The notes below the pieces were generated by a model. The model was not told where the DNA came from and did not search any database. It saw only the letters and a list, made by a program, of their open reading frames with translations. A stretch of 32,873 nucleotides of DNA from Bacteroidales bacterium UBA1458 (lineage in GTDB: Bacteria; Bacteroidota; Bacteroidia; Bacteroidales; VadinHA17): positions 1-32,873 of the forward strand of contig DCSU01000159.1 of NCBI GenBank assembly GCA_002325785.1, written 5' to 3'. The first letter of the stretch is position 1. Each line of letters begins with the position of its first letter. Positions 7,286-15,191 of this stretch are shown one piece after another. The position numbers were made by a program, and so were the translations under genes.

Positions 7286-8032
7286 ATGAATGCAATTGAG
7301 CTTGAAAATATATTGAAAGAAATCAGCAACGGTTCGGTGAGTGTTGATGAAGCCATGGAGAAGCTGCGCGACTTCCCCTACACTGATCTGGGCTTTGCGA
7401 GGATAGATCATCACCGCGAACTGCGGACGGGATATCCTGAGATAGTCTATTGCGCCGGCAAGACTAACGAGCAGGTAAGAGCAATTTTCGGGGCAATGGA
7501 AGGGCACGGGAACAACATTATCGGCACCAGGGCCGGGAAGGAGATGTTTGACTATATCAGTCCGTTCTTCCCCGATGCAGTTTATTATGATATCGCGCGT
7601 ATCATTAGCATAAGGAGAAAGGAGATAGATCCTCCGGCCTCAAAGATTGCGGTCATCACAGCCGGCACATCTGACATTCCGGTGGCGGAGGAGGCAGCAG
7701 TCACGGCCGAACTGCTGGGAAACAATGTTGTCAGAATCTATGATGCAGGAGTGGCGGGTATACACAGGCTCGTTGACAAGCTGCCCGAAATACGCGGCTG
7801 CAGGGTCTCCATTGTCATTGCCGGGATGGAGGGAGCCCTTGCGAGCGTTGTTGGGGGGCTGGTGAACATGCCAGTCATAGCAGTGCCCACAAGTGTCGGG
7901 TATGGGGCTTCATTTGAGGGTCTCTCGGCCCTGCTGGCGATGCTTACCAGCTGTGCCGCCGGTGTAACGGTAGTCAATATTGACAACGGCTTCGGGGCAG
8001 GCTTCTCGGCCAGCAGGATAAACAGGATGTAA
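7286..8032 (+). CDS. larB: LarB, nickel-pincer cofactor carboxylase/hydrolase
   Basis: LarB carboxylates nicotinic acid adenine dinucleotide and splits off AMP, the first step of nickel-pincer nucleotide synthesis. The 248-residue protein matches the family length. The N-terminal part carries the LarB-type DLGFARIDHHRELRTGYPE (about 31-50), followed by a PurE-like (AIR carboxylase) fold: VITAGTSDIPVAEEA, IVIAGMEGALASVVGGL, PVIAVPTSVGYG and NIDNGFGAGF. It completes a larC-larE-larB set with gaps of two and four bases. The WbqC-family gene follows six bases downstream and may be on the same transcript. No LarA racemase gene is in the window. Confidence 0.94.
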   Translation: MNAIELENILKEISNGSVSVDEAMEKLRDFPYTDLGFARIDHHRELRTGYPEIVYCAGKTNEQVRAIFGAMEGHGNNIIGTRAGKEMFDYISPFFPDAVYYDIARIISIRRKEIDPPASKIAVITAGTSDIPVAEEAAVTAELLGNNVVRIYDAGVAGIHRLVDKLPEIRGCRVSIVIAGMEGALASVVGGLVNMPVIAVPTSVGYGASFEGLSALLAMLTSCAAGVTVVNIDNGFGAGFSASRINRM

Positions 8033-8038
8033 ACGGCA

Positions 8039-8680
8039 ATGAGAGAAGAGGTTCTCCTTTCATCGGCATACTTTCCCCCGGCCGAATACTTCAGCCTGAT
8101 TGCCACCAGCCGGAAAGTAATTATTGAAAGGCAGGAGAACTACCTCAAGCAGACCTACCGTAACCGGTGCATGGTGCTTGGAGCCAACGGGCCTCTTGCC
8201 CTCATCGTTCCGGTTTTGCGGGGCTCATTTCACAAGACAGCGATGAGAGACCTGAGGATTGACAACAGCAGGCGGTGGCGCGCCCTGCACCTCAGGGGAA
8301 TAACATCTGCATACTCTGCAGCTCCTTTTTTTGAATACTACTATGACATGATCAGCCAGGTTATTTCAAGGCCGTTTGATTTTCTTCTGGATCTCAATAC
8401 CGAGGCCCTGAGGTCAGTCTGCGAGGCAGCAGCACTTCATTCTGAGATTGCGTTTACAGAAGAGTATATTCCGGAAGGCATTAGTGCAGATGATTTCAGG
8501 TATTCCATCTCCCCGAAACGTCCGCCGGATATCAGGGGGTATTCCCATATCCCCTACACGCAGGTCTTCGGCGAGAAACACGGGTTTACCGGGAGGCTCA
8601 GTATCATTGACCTGCTTCTCAATAACGGACCAGAGACCGGAGCATTGCTGCTGAGGTCCCTGGATTCTTCCAACCGTTAA
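8039..8680 (+). CDS. WbqC-family protein
   Basis: The 213-residue protein starts with LLSSAYFPPAEYFSLI and continues with QTYRNRCMVLGANGPLALIVPV and an ITSAYSAAPFFEYYYD segment. This is the pattern of WbqC-like proteins: a Tyr/Pro-rich start, then a conserved asparagine/arginine strand, then aromatic helices. Some family members occur in O-antigen or glycan gene clusters, but in Bacteroidota a stand-alone copy is common and its role is unknown. No signal peptide or membrane segment is seen, so it is probably cytoplasmic. It sits six bases behind larB, which suggests co-transcription, not necessarily shared function. It converges on the OmpP1-like gene, with only six bases between the two stop codons. 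Confidence 0.82.
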   Translation: MREEVLLSSAYFPPAEYFSLIATSRKVIIERQENYLKQTYRNRCMVLGANGPLALIVPVLRGSFHKTAMRDLRIDNSRRWRALHLRGITSAYSAAPFFEYYYDMISQVISRPFDFLLDLNTEALRSVCEAAALHSEIAFTEEYIPEGISADDFRYSISPKRPPDIRGYSHIPYTQVFGEKHGFTGRLSIIDLLLNNGPETGALLLRSLDSSNR

Positions 8681-8686
8681 CCAACT

Positions 8687-10201
8687 TTAGAATTTCAGTC
8701 CAACCGTTAAAGCAAGGTACTTATCCCTTGTATTGAACTGAACCGGGTCGCTACTGTACTCAGGGGCGCTCCGTGGATCATCAGGGTACATCATATAGGC
8801 CTCATAGCTGTTCAGCCAGACCATTGACATATCAACATAGAATTTATTCTGTCTGTAACCAATTCCGGTGCTAAAGCCCTTTGAATCAGAGTTCTCATTG
8901 AGTGTTCCATCCTTGAACGGTGAGCCGTAATAGCTGTAACCTCCGCGGAGGTAAAGCCCGCCCAGACGCACTTCGGCACCGAGCCTCAGGTTGCCGGCAC
9001 TTTCCATTTCGGCCTTCAGGTCATCATTCTCAGCCTGAAAGTCATATCCGTCAAGACCGTTGCTGAGTCTCGCAGATGCATAGTTGATGAACTCATAATC
9101 AGCACTTATAAGACCAAAGTTACCAATCTGATATGCGATACCGGCATTGATATGATAGGGTGTTGTAATTCGATAGCGGTAACTGAGATCATCCTGGTCT
9201 ATCTGCGGGTTAGCATCATCAGTCGGGTCATTTGGCGTGTCATAGTCGAGTTTCGCGGTGAGGCTGTTATAGAACACCTCGTCAACGGTATAGACGGTAG
9301 GAGTTGTGAAACTGACACCCAGGCGAAGTGATTCCACCGGTCTTAAAATAGCGCCAATCTTAAAATTCCATCCTGACCCTACTGCATTGAAGTGGTCAGT
9401 GTATGTGAAGTTAACGAAATCGAATATTCTCTCAGCTTCGTCCATCTCCATGTGGCTATAATGTCCTGTATATGAAATATTTGTTATTCCAAAGCCAAGG
9501 CCGAGATAGACCTTGTCGTTCATATTTGCACCCAGGGCTACGGTATGTTCATTGCTGTAGCCGGCATTGTCAATGGTTCTCTTAACCTGCTGGCCGTATA
9601 TCGGTGCGCCGTCGCCGTAGTATGAGAATATTGATGCATACTCGTCGAGGTAGCCTGAAAGTGTATCAATAAGGAAAGCTTCATAAGCCATCCATGGGGC
9701 GCCGTCAAGCTCACCGGTCCTGTAGCCTGTGGCCTGAAGGGCCCAGAAGTCGGCCATGGAGCCATTTTCGCTGATGCCATCGATCACCGCATTCCTGAAG
9801 TAGTTGTTTGTTCTGTTGAATGTATATGCCAGGCTCAGGTTCGACAATCCTGAAGTTCTCCCAGTACCAAACGACGATACCACACCTATCTGTCCCAGAT
9901 TCAGCCCTGAATAGCTGTTATCACTGTCAAAACCGTTATAATCGGTATTAAGGTTCCGGAACAGTACCATGGGTGTGACTGTAAACTCGGTTGACCTGAA
10001 GACGCCTGCCCCGGCCGGGTTAAGAGCTATGGATGAGATGTCACCTCCTAGAGCGGTGAAAGCGCCTCCCATGGCATTAAAACGGGCTGTTCCCTGGTAA
10101 AAGAGCTTTGAGTACCTAAGTGCGTCATCCATGTTCTGACCGCTGATCCGTACCGGGAGGATCAGAACTGTTACGGCTATCAGTAGTATTATTTTTTTCA
10201 T
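8687..10201 (-). CDS. Outer-membrane protein transport protein, OmpP1/FadL-like
   Basis: The 504-residue protein has a signal peptide (MKKIILLIAVTVLILPVRIS, cleavage near residue 21) and then ARFNAMGGAFTALGGDISSIALNPAGAG, typical of FadL/TodX/OmpP1 hydrophobic-compound channels. The remainder alternates polar and hydrophobic residues with many aromatic girdle positions, as in a beta-barrel, and ends LALTVGLKF with a terminal Phe, the usual barrel C-terminus. Recurrent LRLGVSFTTPTVY and LRLGAEVRLGGLYLRGGYSYYG segments fit barrel strands. The substrate cannot be told from sequence; fatty acids or other hydrophobic molecules are the family default. The 78 bases upstream (10202-10279) separate it from the lipoprotein gene, and the two may be co-transcribed. 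Confidence 0.85.
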   Translation of the reverse strand: MKKIILLIAVTVLILPVRISGQNMDDALRYSKLFYQGTARFNAMGGAFTALGGDISSIALNPAGAGVFRSTEFTVTPMVLFRNLNTDYNGFDSDNSYSGLNLGQIGVVSSFGTGRTSGLSNLSLAYTFNRTNNYFRNAVIDGISENGSMADFWALQATGYRTGELDGAPWMAYEAFLIDTLSGYLDEYASIFSYYGDGAPIYGQQVKRTIDNAGYSNEHTVALGANMNDKVYLGLGFGITNISYTGHYSHMEMDEAERIFDFVNFTYTDHFNAVGSGWNFKIGAILRPVESLRLGVSFTTPTVYTVDEVFYNSLTAKLDYDTPNDPTDDANPQIDQDDLSYRYRITTPYHINAGIAYQIGNFGLISADYEFINYASARLSNGLDGYDFQAENDDLKAEMESAGNLRLGAEVRLGGLYLRGGYSYYGSPFKDGTLNENSDSKGFSTGIGYRQNKFYVDMSMVWLNSYEAYMMYPDDPRSAPEYSSDPVQFNTRDKYLALTVGLKF

Positions 10202-10279
10202 TTCCTGAATTTTTTGATATACAATTCCTTTTGCTCCTGCTTTTTGCGGAACATAAACACTATTTATCAGTTTGTTATA

Positions 10280-11722
10280 TTATCTCCTTCTGCCGCCTGA
10301 AGATGAGGAGGAAGAGGATGATGAAGATGAGGAGGAGGAGGAGGAGGAGCCTGAGCTATAGCTGCTGCCGGATGATGAGCCTGAGCTTCCCGAGCTGTAG
10401 CTGCTGCTTCTGCCGCCGGAATATGATGAACTGCTGCTGCTCCTGGTAGAGCTTGGTGATGAACTGCTGCTGCGTGAGGGAGTGGAGTACTGCACTGACG
10501 GTGATGACGACCTGGTGGGTGCAGATACCGAGGGGGTGCTGCGCGAGGGGGTGCTCCTGTTGTAAACCGGGCTGGTACTCTGTTGTGTTACGGTGCTGCG
10601 TGTGGTGTTGTATGACGGCCTTGAGCTGACCCTCGGGTTATTGTAGCTCGGGGTATAAGTCCTTTCAGTAGTCTGGTACTGAGGTCTGTTCACACTCTGG
10701 GTCTGCGTTCTGACCGGTGTCTGGGTCTGGGTCCTGACCGGGGTCTGACCATCAGGCCTTAACTGCGACTGTGTCCTGACCGGTGTCTGCAACATATTTC
10801 CGGTTGACTCGCGGCGGGTGTATTCAGGGCGTGAAGCTGCCTCCGGGGTGTTACCTGACTTGTTATAACTAACTGTCTCCTGCGGGGCTCTGCGTACTCC
10901 TGATGAGGTGGTACCCGGGGTAGTGCCTGCAGCTCCGGGGCTGGCGGATACCCTGCGGCTTCCTGTGGCTGAAGTGCCGGTTGCAGATTTGCCTGCAACT
11001 GTAGGAACGCTCCTCCTGCTGTTAAAGGTACTTGATGAAGGTACAACGCCTGACTTGCTCCTGGTGTCAGAGCTGGTGTAGGAGCCTCTTGACATTGTGC
11101 TGTAACCGCCACGGCGACCGGTATTGGCAGTATAATCATTGCTTCCGTTGTAATATGAAGAGTATCCGTAGCCTGAGTACCAGGGATTGTAACCGTAATA
11201 ACCGTAGCTGTAGTAAGGATACCCGCCCCAGTATGAGTAATAGGGTCTGCCGTATGACCATGGCGAGTAATAGTCATAATAGAAGGGATCGTAACCCCAT
11301 GAGTAGGGGTATCCGTAAGAACCGAAGTAGCCGTAACCGAAGCTAAGTCTCCCGGAGAAGGGTGAATAATAGAACGGATCTCTCCAGTAGGGATAGAAAT
11401 AGTCACTGTTGAAGAGGTATATGCTTTCAGCTGCGCTGTTGCCGTAGTAGTTGTTTACCACAGCTGCCTCAGCACCTTTGTTATAAGCCAGGTATTCATT
11501 GTCCGGAATATATTCGTCAGCGATGAGTGTATCGGCGGCAAAGATATTATCATAGTAAGTCTGGCCTGAAATTGCGGGCTGTATCGGGCCCTGTGCTTCA
11601 ATAACCGGTTGTTCTGACGGCCTGTAGTAAAGGTCGTCACTGGTGTTACCAGTGTAGCTCAGTGATGTGCATGAGCTTGCTGTAACAAGTACTGCCGGAA
11701 TTATGTACCAAAACTTTTTCAT
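10280..11722 (-). CDS. Predicted lipoprotein with Tyr/Gly-rich and Ser-rich low-complexity regions
   Basis: This is a 480-residue protein I cannot assign to a named family. It begins MKKFWYIIPAVLVTASSC, a lipoprotein-type signal with Cys18 as the likely lipidation site. Residues about 100-191 are extremely rich in Tyr (about 32), Gly, Ser, Pro and Trp. Residues 200-410 are Thr/Ser/Arg/Pro-rich and include repeated TPVRTQ(T/S)Q units (313-344). The C-terminus is Ser-rich with an uninterrupted run of 17 Ser (459-475) followed by GGRRR. There are no cysteines beyond the lipobox. A strong Shine-Dalgarno-like GAGGAGGG (11728-11735) precedes the ATG, unusual in this phylum. The next gene upstream has the same overall plan. 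An envelope-surface, adhesive or structural role is a guess. Confidence 0.72.
   Translation of the reverse strand: MKKFWYIIPAVLVTASSCTSLSYTGNTSDDLYYRPSEQPVIEAQGPIQPAISGQTYYDNIFAADTLIADEYIPDNEYLAYNKGAEAAVVNNYYGNSAAESIYLFNSDYFYPYWRDPFYYSPFSGRLSFGYGYFGSYGYPYSWGYDPFYYDYYSPWSYGRPYYSYWGGYPYYSYGYYGYNPWYSGYGYSSYYNGSNDYTANTGRRGGYSTMSRGSYTSSDTRSKSGVVPSSSTFNSRRSVPTVAGKSATGTSATGSRRVSASPGAAGTTPGTTSSGVRRAPQETVSYNKSGNTPEAASRPEYTRRESTGNMLQTPVRTQSQLRPDGQTPVRTQTQTPVRTQTQSVNRPQYQTTERTYTPSYNNPRVSSRPSYNTTRSTVTQQSTSPVYNRSTPSRSTPSVSAPTRSSSPSVQYSTPSRSSSSSPSSTRSSSSSSYSGGRSSSYSSGSSGSSSGSSYSSGSSSSSSSSSSSSSSSSSGGRRR
10298..10348 (-). repeat. Poly-serine trinucleotide tract
   Basis: Seventeen consecutive TCN serine codons lie at the 3' end of the lipoprotein gene. 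They are a mix of TCA, TCT and TCC, with a pure run of six TCC codons at the upstream end. The mixed codons suggest selection for serine. The pure TCC run could slip, changing length by whole codons without a frameshift. Confidence 0.8.
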
Positions 11723-11747
11723 TTTACCCTCCTCTAATTATCTACAT

Positions 11748-11755
11748 CAAATTTA
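11748..11755 (-). promoter_or_regulatory. Possible -7 box for the lipoprotein gene
   Basis: Minus-strand TAAATTTG matches TAnnTTTG exactly and lies 25 bases before the ATG at 11722, leaving a leader of about 20 bases that contains GAGGAGGG. No TTTG is found at the standard 19-20-base distance upstream; a second AAATTTG copy lies just two bases further up. The gap 11723-11793 holds no gene. The call is tentative because of the missing -33 element. Confidence 0.35.
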
Positions 11756-11793
11756 TACAAATTTCGTACCAATTATACCCGGAGGGCGCACAA

Positions 11794-12843
11794 TTATCGT
11801 CTTCTCTTTGCCGGAGTGGCTGTTTTCTTCGTTTCTTTTACCGTAGTTGTTGCTTCTGATGCCTTTTCGGTACTCTTTTCTGCACCCTGCCGGGCTGTTG
11901 TTTCTCGTGGTGTCGTGGTGCCAGACGGGGTTCCCTGGCGCATGACCGTCTCGCGCCTCTGTGATGTGGTTCTCACAGTTCCCTGAACCTTATTGGGCTG
12001 GGTGCTGGTCTGCGGGTTACTCTGGCTTCTTGTCCGGGTGCTCCGGGTACCGGTCCGGGTACCGGTCTGTGTCCGGCCCTGGGTACCTGTCTGTGTCCGG
12101 CCCTGGGTGCCGGTCTGGGTGCCGGTCTCTGTTCTTCCTCCTGTAGTTGGTGAAGCAGACGTTCCTGAACCCGAGCTCCTGCCTCCGGTTGAAGTATAAC
12201 CCGTCCTTCGGCCGGACGTGTTGGGGTTGGTGGGGTTGTACCCTGAAGAGCTGCCCTGATAGCTGTTTCTCTTCTCGGAGCCGTAATAGTAGTTGTATGT
12301 GTTGTTGTTGATGACAGTCACCGGCCTGTTATAGTTCCGGTAGTAATGGTTGTTCCAGTTGTTATATGCCACCGGGTAGTGGTAGTGAGGCCTGCCGAGG
12401 TAGTAATTAACGCTGTAGCTCACCCCCGGGTTGTTCCATGAATTCCAGCCGTAGCCCATCCACGGGTCGTAATTCCGCCATGTGTCGTATCCCCACCAGT
12501 ATGAACCTCCGAAACGGCTTCGCCATGCGTGTCCGGAAGCACCGGCACCGTAATAATGCCAGTCGTCATATATTGAGACTCCCCACGAGTACGGCGTGTA
12601 TCTGTACCAGTAGGTCTCGGTGTATACCGGTGAGTAGAAGTCGAATGTAGCATATGAGGTGTGGAATCTCATGATTCTCGAGGCGTATTCATAACCACTG
12701 TGATAGGAATAGCTGGTCACAATCACCTGCTGACTGGTGTTAAGGGTACCCCTTTCTCCCCCTGAGGGAGTAGCGTCTGACGCAATGGCAATTGTCACCG
12801 ATGCTGCAACTGCTATGGCAATGAGTAAAATTTTCTTCTTCAT
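11794..12843 (-). CDS. Predicted secreted low-complexity protein, aromatic-rich N-part and Thr/Gly/Arg-rich tail
   Basis: This 349-residue protein belongs to no family I recognise. It has a clear signal peptide (MKKKILLIAIAVAASVTIAIA, cleavage near residue 21). Residues about 44-188 are rich in Tyr, Trp, His, Asn and Gly (for example SYWWGYDTWRNYDPW and YNRPVTVINNNTYNYYYG). Residues 200-349 are low complexity with near-repeats of GTQGRTQT (about 241-260), then Thr/Arg/Gln-rich sequence and a Lys/Glu-rich end closing with TPAKRRR. The plan of signal, aromatic-rich block, Thr/Arg repeats and final RRR mirrors the downstream lipoprotein gene, from which it is separated by 71 bases. There are no cysteines. 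It is probably exported to the periplasm or surface; function unknown. Confidence 0.7.
   Translation of the reverse strand: MKKKILLIAIAVAASVTIAIASDATPSGGERGTLNTSQQVIVTSYSYHSGYEYASRIMRFHTSYATFDFYSPVYTETYWYRYTPYSWGVSIYDDWHYYGAGASGHAWRSRFGGSYWWGYDTWRNYDPWMGYGWNSWNNPGVSYSVNYYLGRPHYHYPVAYNNWNNHYYRNYNRPVTVINNNTYNYYYGSEKRNSYQGSSSGYNPTNPNTSGRRTGYTSTGGRSSGSGTSASPTTGGRTETGTQTGTQGRTQTGTQGRTQTGTRTGTRSTRTRSQSNPQTSTQPNKVQGTVRTTSQRRETVMRQGTPSGTTTPRETTARQGAEKSTEKASEATTTVKETKKTATPAKRRR
12065..12112 (-). repeat. Two tandem 24-base repeats in the secreted low-complexity gene
   Basis: On the plus strand, units at 12065-12088 and 12089-12112 (each starting GTCTGTGTCCGGCCCTGGGT) are nearly identical and encode the eight-residue GTQGRTQT-type repeat. 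Degenerate partial copies flank them on both sides (about 12040-12135). Being multiples of three, copy-number changes would keep the frame. Confidence 0.75.
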
Positions 12844-12870
12844 GGTCTGCTGCCTTTTAGGTTCGCAAGT

Positions 12871-12900
12871 TTTGTCTATTTTTACGCAATCTATTTTTTG
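12871..12900 (+). promoter_or_regulatory. Candidate promoter of proS
   Basis: TTTG (12871-12874) followed after 17 bases by TATTTTTTG (12892-12900) resembles the Bacteroidota -33 TTTG / -7 TAnnTTTG pair, with one extra base in the -7 box and slightly short spacing. The start of transcription would be near 12905, giving a leader of about 30 A/T-rich bases before the proS ATG. This is inferred from consensus only. Confidence 0.4.
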
Positions 12901-12935
12901 CGATTTAACTATTATATAAATATTATAACTTAATA

Positions 12936-14411
12936 ATGGCCAAGTTTCTTACAAACAGGGAGGAAAATTATTCACAATGGTACAATGACCTGGTGATAAA
13001 AGCCGATCTGGCGGAAAATTCAGCAGTGCGGGGCTGCATGGTTATCAAGCCGTACGGTTATGCCATATGGGAGAAGATCCAGGCAGAGCTTGACAGGATG
13101 TTCAAGGCCACGGGGCATGTCAATGCCTATTTTCCGCTCTTCATCCCCAAATCGTTCTTCAGCAGGGAAGCTGCTCATGTTGAAGGATTTGCAAAGGAGT
13201 GCGCCGTTGTTACCCATTACCGGCTCAAGAATTCTCCTGACGGGAAGGGTATAGTAGTTGACCCCGATGCCAAGCTTGAGGAAGAGCTCATTGTAAGGCC
13301 AACATCAGAGACCATTATATGGAACACATACAAGGACTGGATACATTCGTACCGTGATCTCCCGCTGCTGATAAACCAGTGGGCCAATGTAGTGAGGTGG
13401 GAGATGCGCACAAGGCTCTTCCTGCGTACTACCGAGTTCCTGTGGCAGGAGGGCCATACAGCCCATGCAACCAAAGAGGAGGCTCAGGAGGAGGCCTTGA
13501 GGATGCAGGGCGTATATACTGATTTCGTAGAGAATTTCATGGCTGTGCCTGTGGTAAAAGGAGTCAAGACTGAGAGTGAAAAGTTCGCCGGGGCTATTGA
13601 TACCTATACTATCGAGATGCTTATGCAGGATGGCAAGGCGCTGCAGGGAGGCACAAGCCATTTCCTGGGTCAGAATTTTGCGAAGGCTTTCGATGTGCAG
13701 TTTACCAATCGTGAAGGGAAGCTCGACTATGTATGGGCCACTTCATGGGGAGTAACCACACGGCTCATCGGAGCGCTGGTCATGGCCCACGCCGATAATA
13801 ACGGACTGGTTCTGCCACCGAAACTCGCTCCGATACAGGTGGTTATTGTGCCCATCTACAAGGGCAATGAACAGCTTGACAGCATCTCCGCTATAGCCCT
13901 TGACCTTAAGGAAAAGCTTGAGAAGGCGGGACTGACGGTTAAATATGACAACCGTGACACGCAGAAGCCCGGATTTAAATTTGCCGAGTATGAACTGAAA
14001 GGAGTACCGGTAAGACTGGCCATCGGTCCGCGTGACGCACAGGAGGGCACTGTTGAAGTAGCCCGTCGTGATACACTGACCAAGGAGACTATACGGCGTG
14101 AAAACATTGTTGAACATATTACTGCCCTCATGGATGAGATCCAGGTAAATATCTTCAGGAAAGCCTCCGAGTTCAGAGATCAGAATACTTACAAGGCAGA
14201 GAGCTGGGAGGAGTTTCTTGACATCATAGAGAACAAGGGCGGGTTTGTCCTGGCCCATTGGGATGGCACTCCTGAGACCGAGGAGCAGATCAAGAATATG
14301 ACCAAAGCAACAATCAGGGCAATCCCCTTCAACAGTCCTGATGAAGAGGGAAAATGCATCCTGACAGGCAAGCCTTCGCACAGGAGAGTTCTCTTCGCCA
14401 GGGCATATTAA
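12936..14411 (+). CDS. proS: Prolyl-tRNA synthetase, archaeal/eukaryotic-like (type 3)
   Basis: The enzyme charges tRNA-Pro with proline. The 491-residue length, without the large insertion editing domain of the E. coli type, fits the class II type 3 ProRS common in Bacteroidota. Motifs visible are GCMVIKPYGYAIWEKIQ and YFPLFIPKSFF near the N-terminus, VRPTSETIIWNTYKDWI (motif 2 region), WQEGHTAHATKEEA, and the motif 3-like WATSWGVTTRLIGALVMAHADN. Next come the anticodon-binding domain (APIQVVIVPIYKG onward) and a C-terminal domain ending GKPSHRRVLFARAY. The C-terminal zinc site of archaeal homologues appears lost: only one cysteine remains in the last 60 residues (KCILTGKP). Proline and ATP sites look complete. 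Confidence 0.96.
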   Translation: MAKFLTNREENYSQWYNDLVIKADLAENSAVRGCMVIKPYGYAIWEKIQAELDRMFKATGHVNAYFPLFIPKSFFSREAAHVEGFAKECAVVTHYRLKNSPDGKGIVVDPDAKLEEELIVRPTSETIIWNTYKDWIHSYRDLPLLINQWANVVRWEMRTRLFLRTTEFLWQEGHTAHATKEEAQEEALRMQGVYTDFVENFMAVPVVKGVKTESEKFAGAIDTYTIEMLMQDGKALQGGTSHFLGQNFAKAFDVQFTNREGKLDYVWATSWGVTTRLIGALVMAHADNNGLVLPPKLAPIQVVIVPIYKGNEQLDSISAIALDLKEKLEKAGLTVKYDNRDTQKPGFKFAEYELKGVPVRLAIGPRDAQEGTVEVARRDTLTKETIRRENIVEHITALMDEIQVNIFRKASEFRDQNTYKAESWEEFLDIIENKGGFVLAHWDGTPETEEQIKNMTKATIRAIPFNSPDEEGKCILTGKPSHRRVLFARAY

Positions 14412-14477
14412 TTGGTCTCAGCAGGATTAAGTATAAAATAAAACATTAATTTAGTAAAGTGAGTAAATAGCATTATC

Positions 14478-15191
14478 ATGGCGGATGAGACAACCCAGAG
14501 AAAGGTAGTTATAGTTGACACCCTCAAGAATAAGTCTGTTCTAAAGCAGAAGGTGTTTGACAATACCGGAACGGCTTTCATGATGGTCAAGGATATTCTT
14601 AAGAATCTTGCCAGGGAGGTTAACAGTAACCTCACAGGTGTTGATCCCAGGATACGGATGGAGTATACTGACAGGAGCACCTTCGATGCCCAGCTGATGG
14701 TTGCGGCTGACATGCTGCTCTTCAGCATGCATTCAAATATCTTCCAGTTTGACCGTGAACATCCCGCCTGGAAAACGGCCTACATTCAGAAGAACAAGTA
14801 TAACGCCTACAGCGGCATGATCAACATATACAACTTCCTGGCCGATTCATTCAAATATTCACGGCTGGATGATCTCGGGTACCTCATCGCCCGTATCTTC
14901 ATTAATCATGAAAACCAGTATTTTGTAGAAGGGAAGAGGCAGATGGGAATGCTTTTTACCAACTATGGCAATGAAGCTTTCAGTGTTGAGTCATTGCAGA
15001 AGATCGTTTATACCGCCATCAGCTATTCACTCGATTTTGACCTTCTGGTACCGCCGTATGATGCGGTGAAGATAGCCTCCGTAGGTCAGGCGGAGTCAAA
15101 GATTCAGCACTCAAGGCTGATTACCGGCAAAAGGCTGGGGTTCCAGTTTAACTCTGATGATGTTCTGGATGCCAATTCAAAGACACAGTGA
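14478..15191 (+). CDS. Conserved-looking protein of unknown function, coupled to a barrel protein gene
   Basis: The 237-residue protein has no signal peptide or membrane segment and no motif I recognise. It opens with polar sequence (MADETTQRKVVIVDTLKNKS). It is probably mostly helical, with aromatic-rich central stretches such as MLLFSMHSNIFQF, KYNAYSGMINIYNFLADSFKYS and IFINHENQYFVEGKRQMGML, and closes with a polar tail. There are no cysteines. Its stop codon overlaps the GTG start of the next gene by four bases (GTGA at 15188-15191), so the two are translationally coupled and probably act together. The next product is an outer-membrane barrel. proS lies 66 bases upstream. It is probably cytoplasmic; no reaction can be suggested. 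Confidence 0.75.
   Translation: MADETTQRKVVIVDTLKNKSVLKQKVFDNTGTAFMMVKDILKNLAREVNSNLTGVDPRIRMEYTDRSTFDAQLMVAADMLLFSMHSNIFQFDREHPAWKTAYIQKNKYNAYSGMINIYNFLADSFKYSRLDDLGYLIARIFINHENQYFVEGKRQMGMLFTNYGNEAFSVESLQKIVYTAISYSLDFDLLVPPYDAVKIASVGQAESKIQHSRLITGKRLGFQFNSDDVLDANSKTQ

Noticed and set aside
8669..8710. Direct repeat TCCAACCGTTAA (8669-8680 and 8699-8710)
   Set aside because: The two copies lie in the ends of two convergent genes and include coding bases of both; one short pair with no mobile-element context is best taken as chance or a small local duplication.
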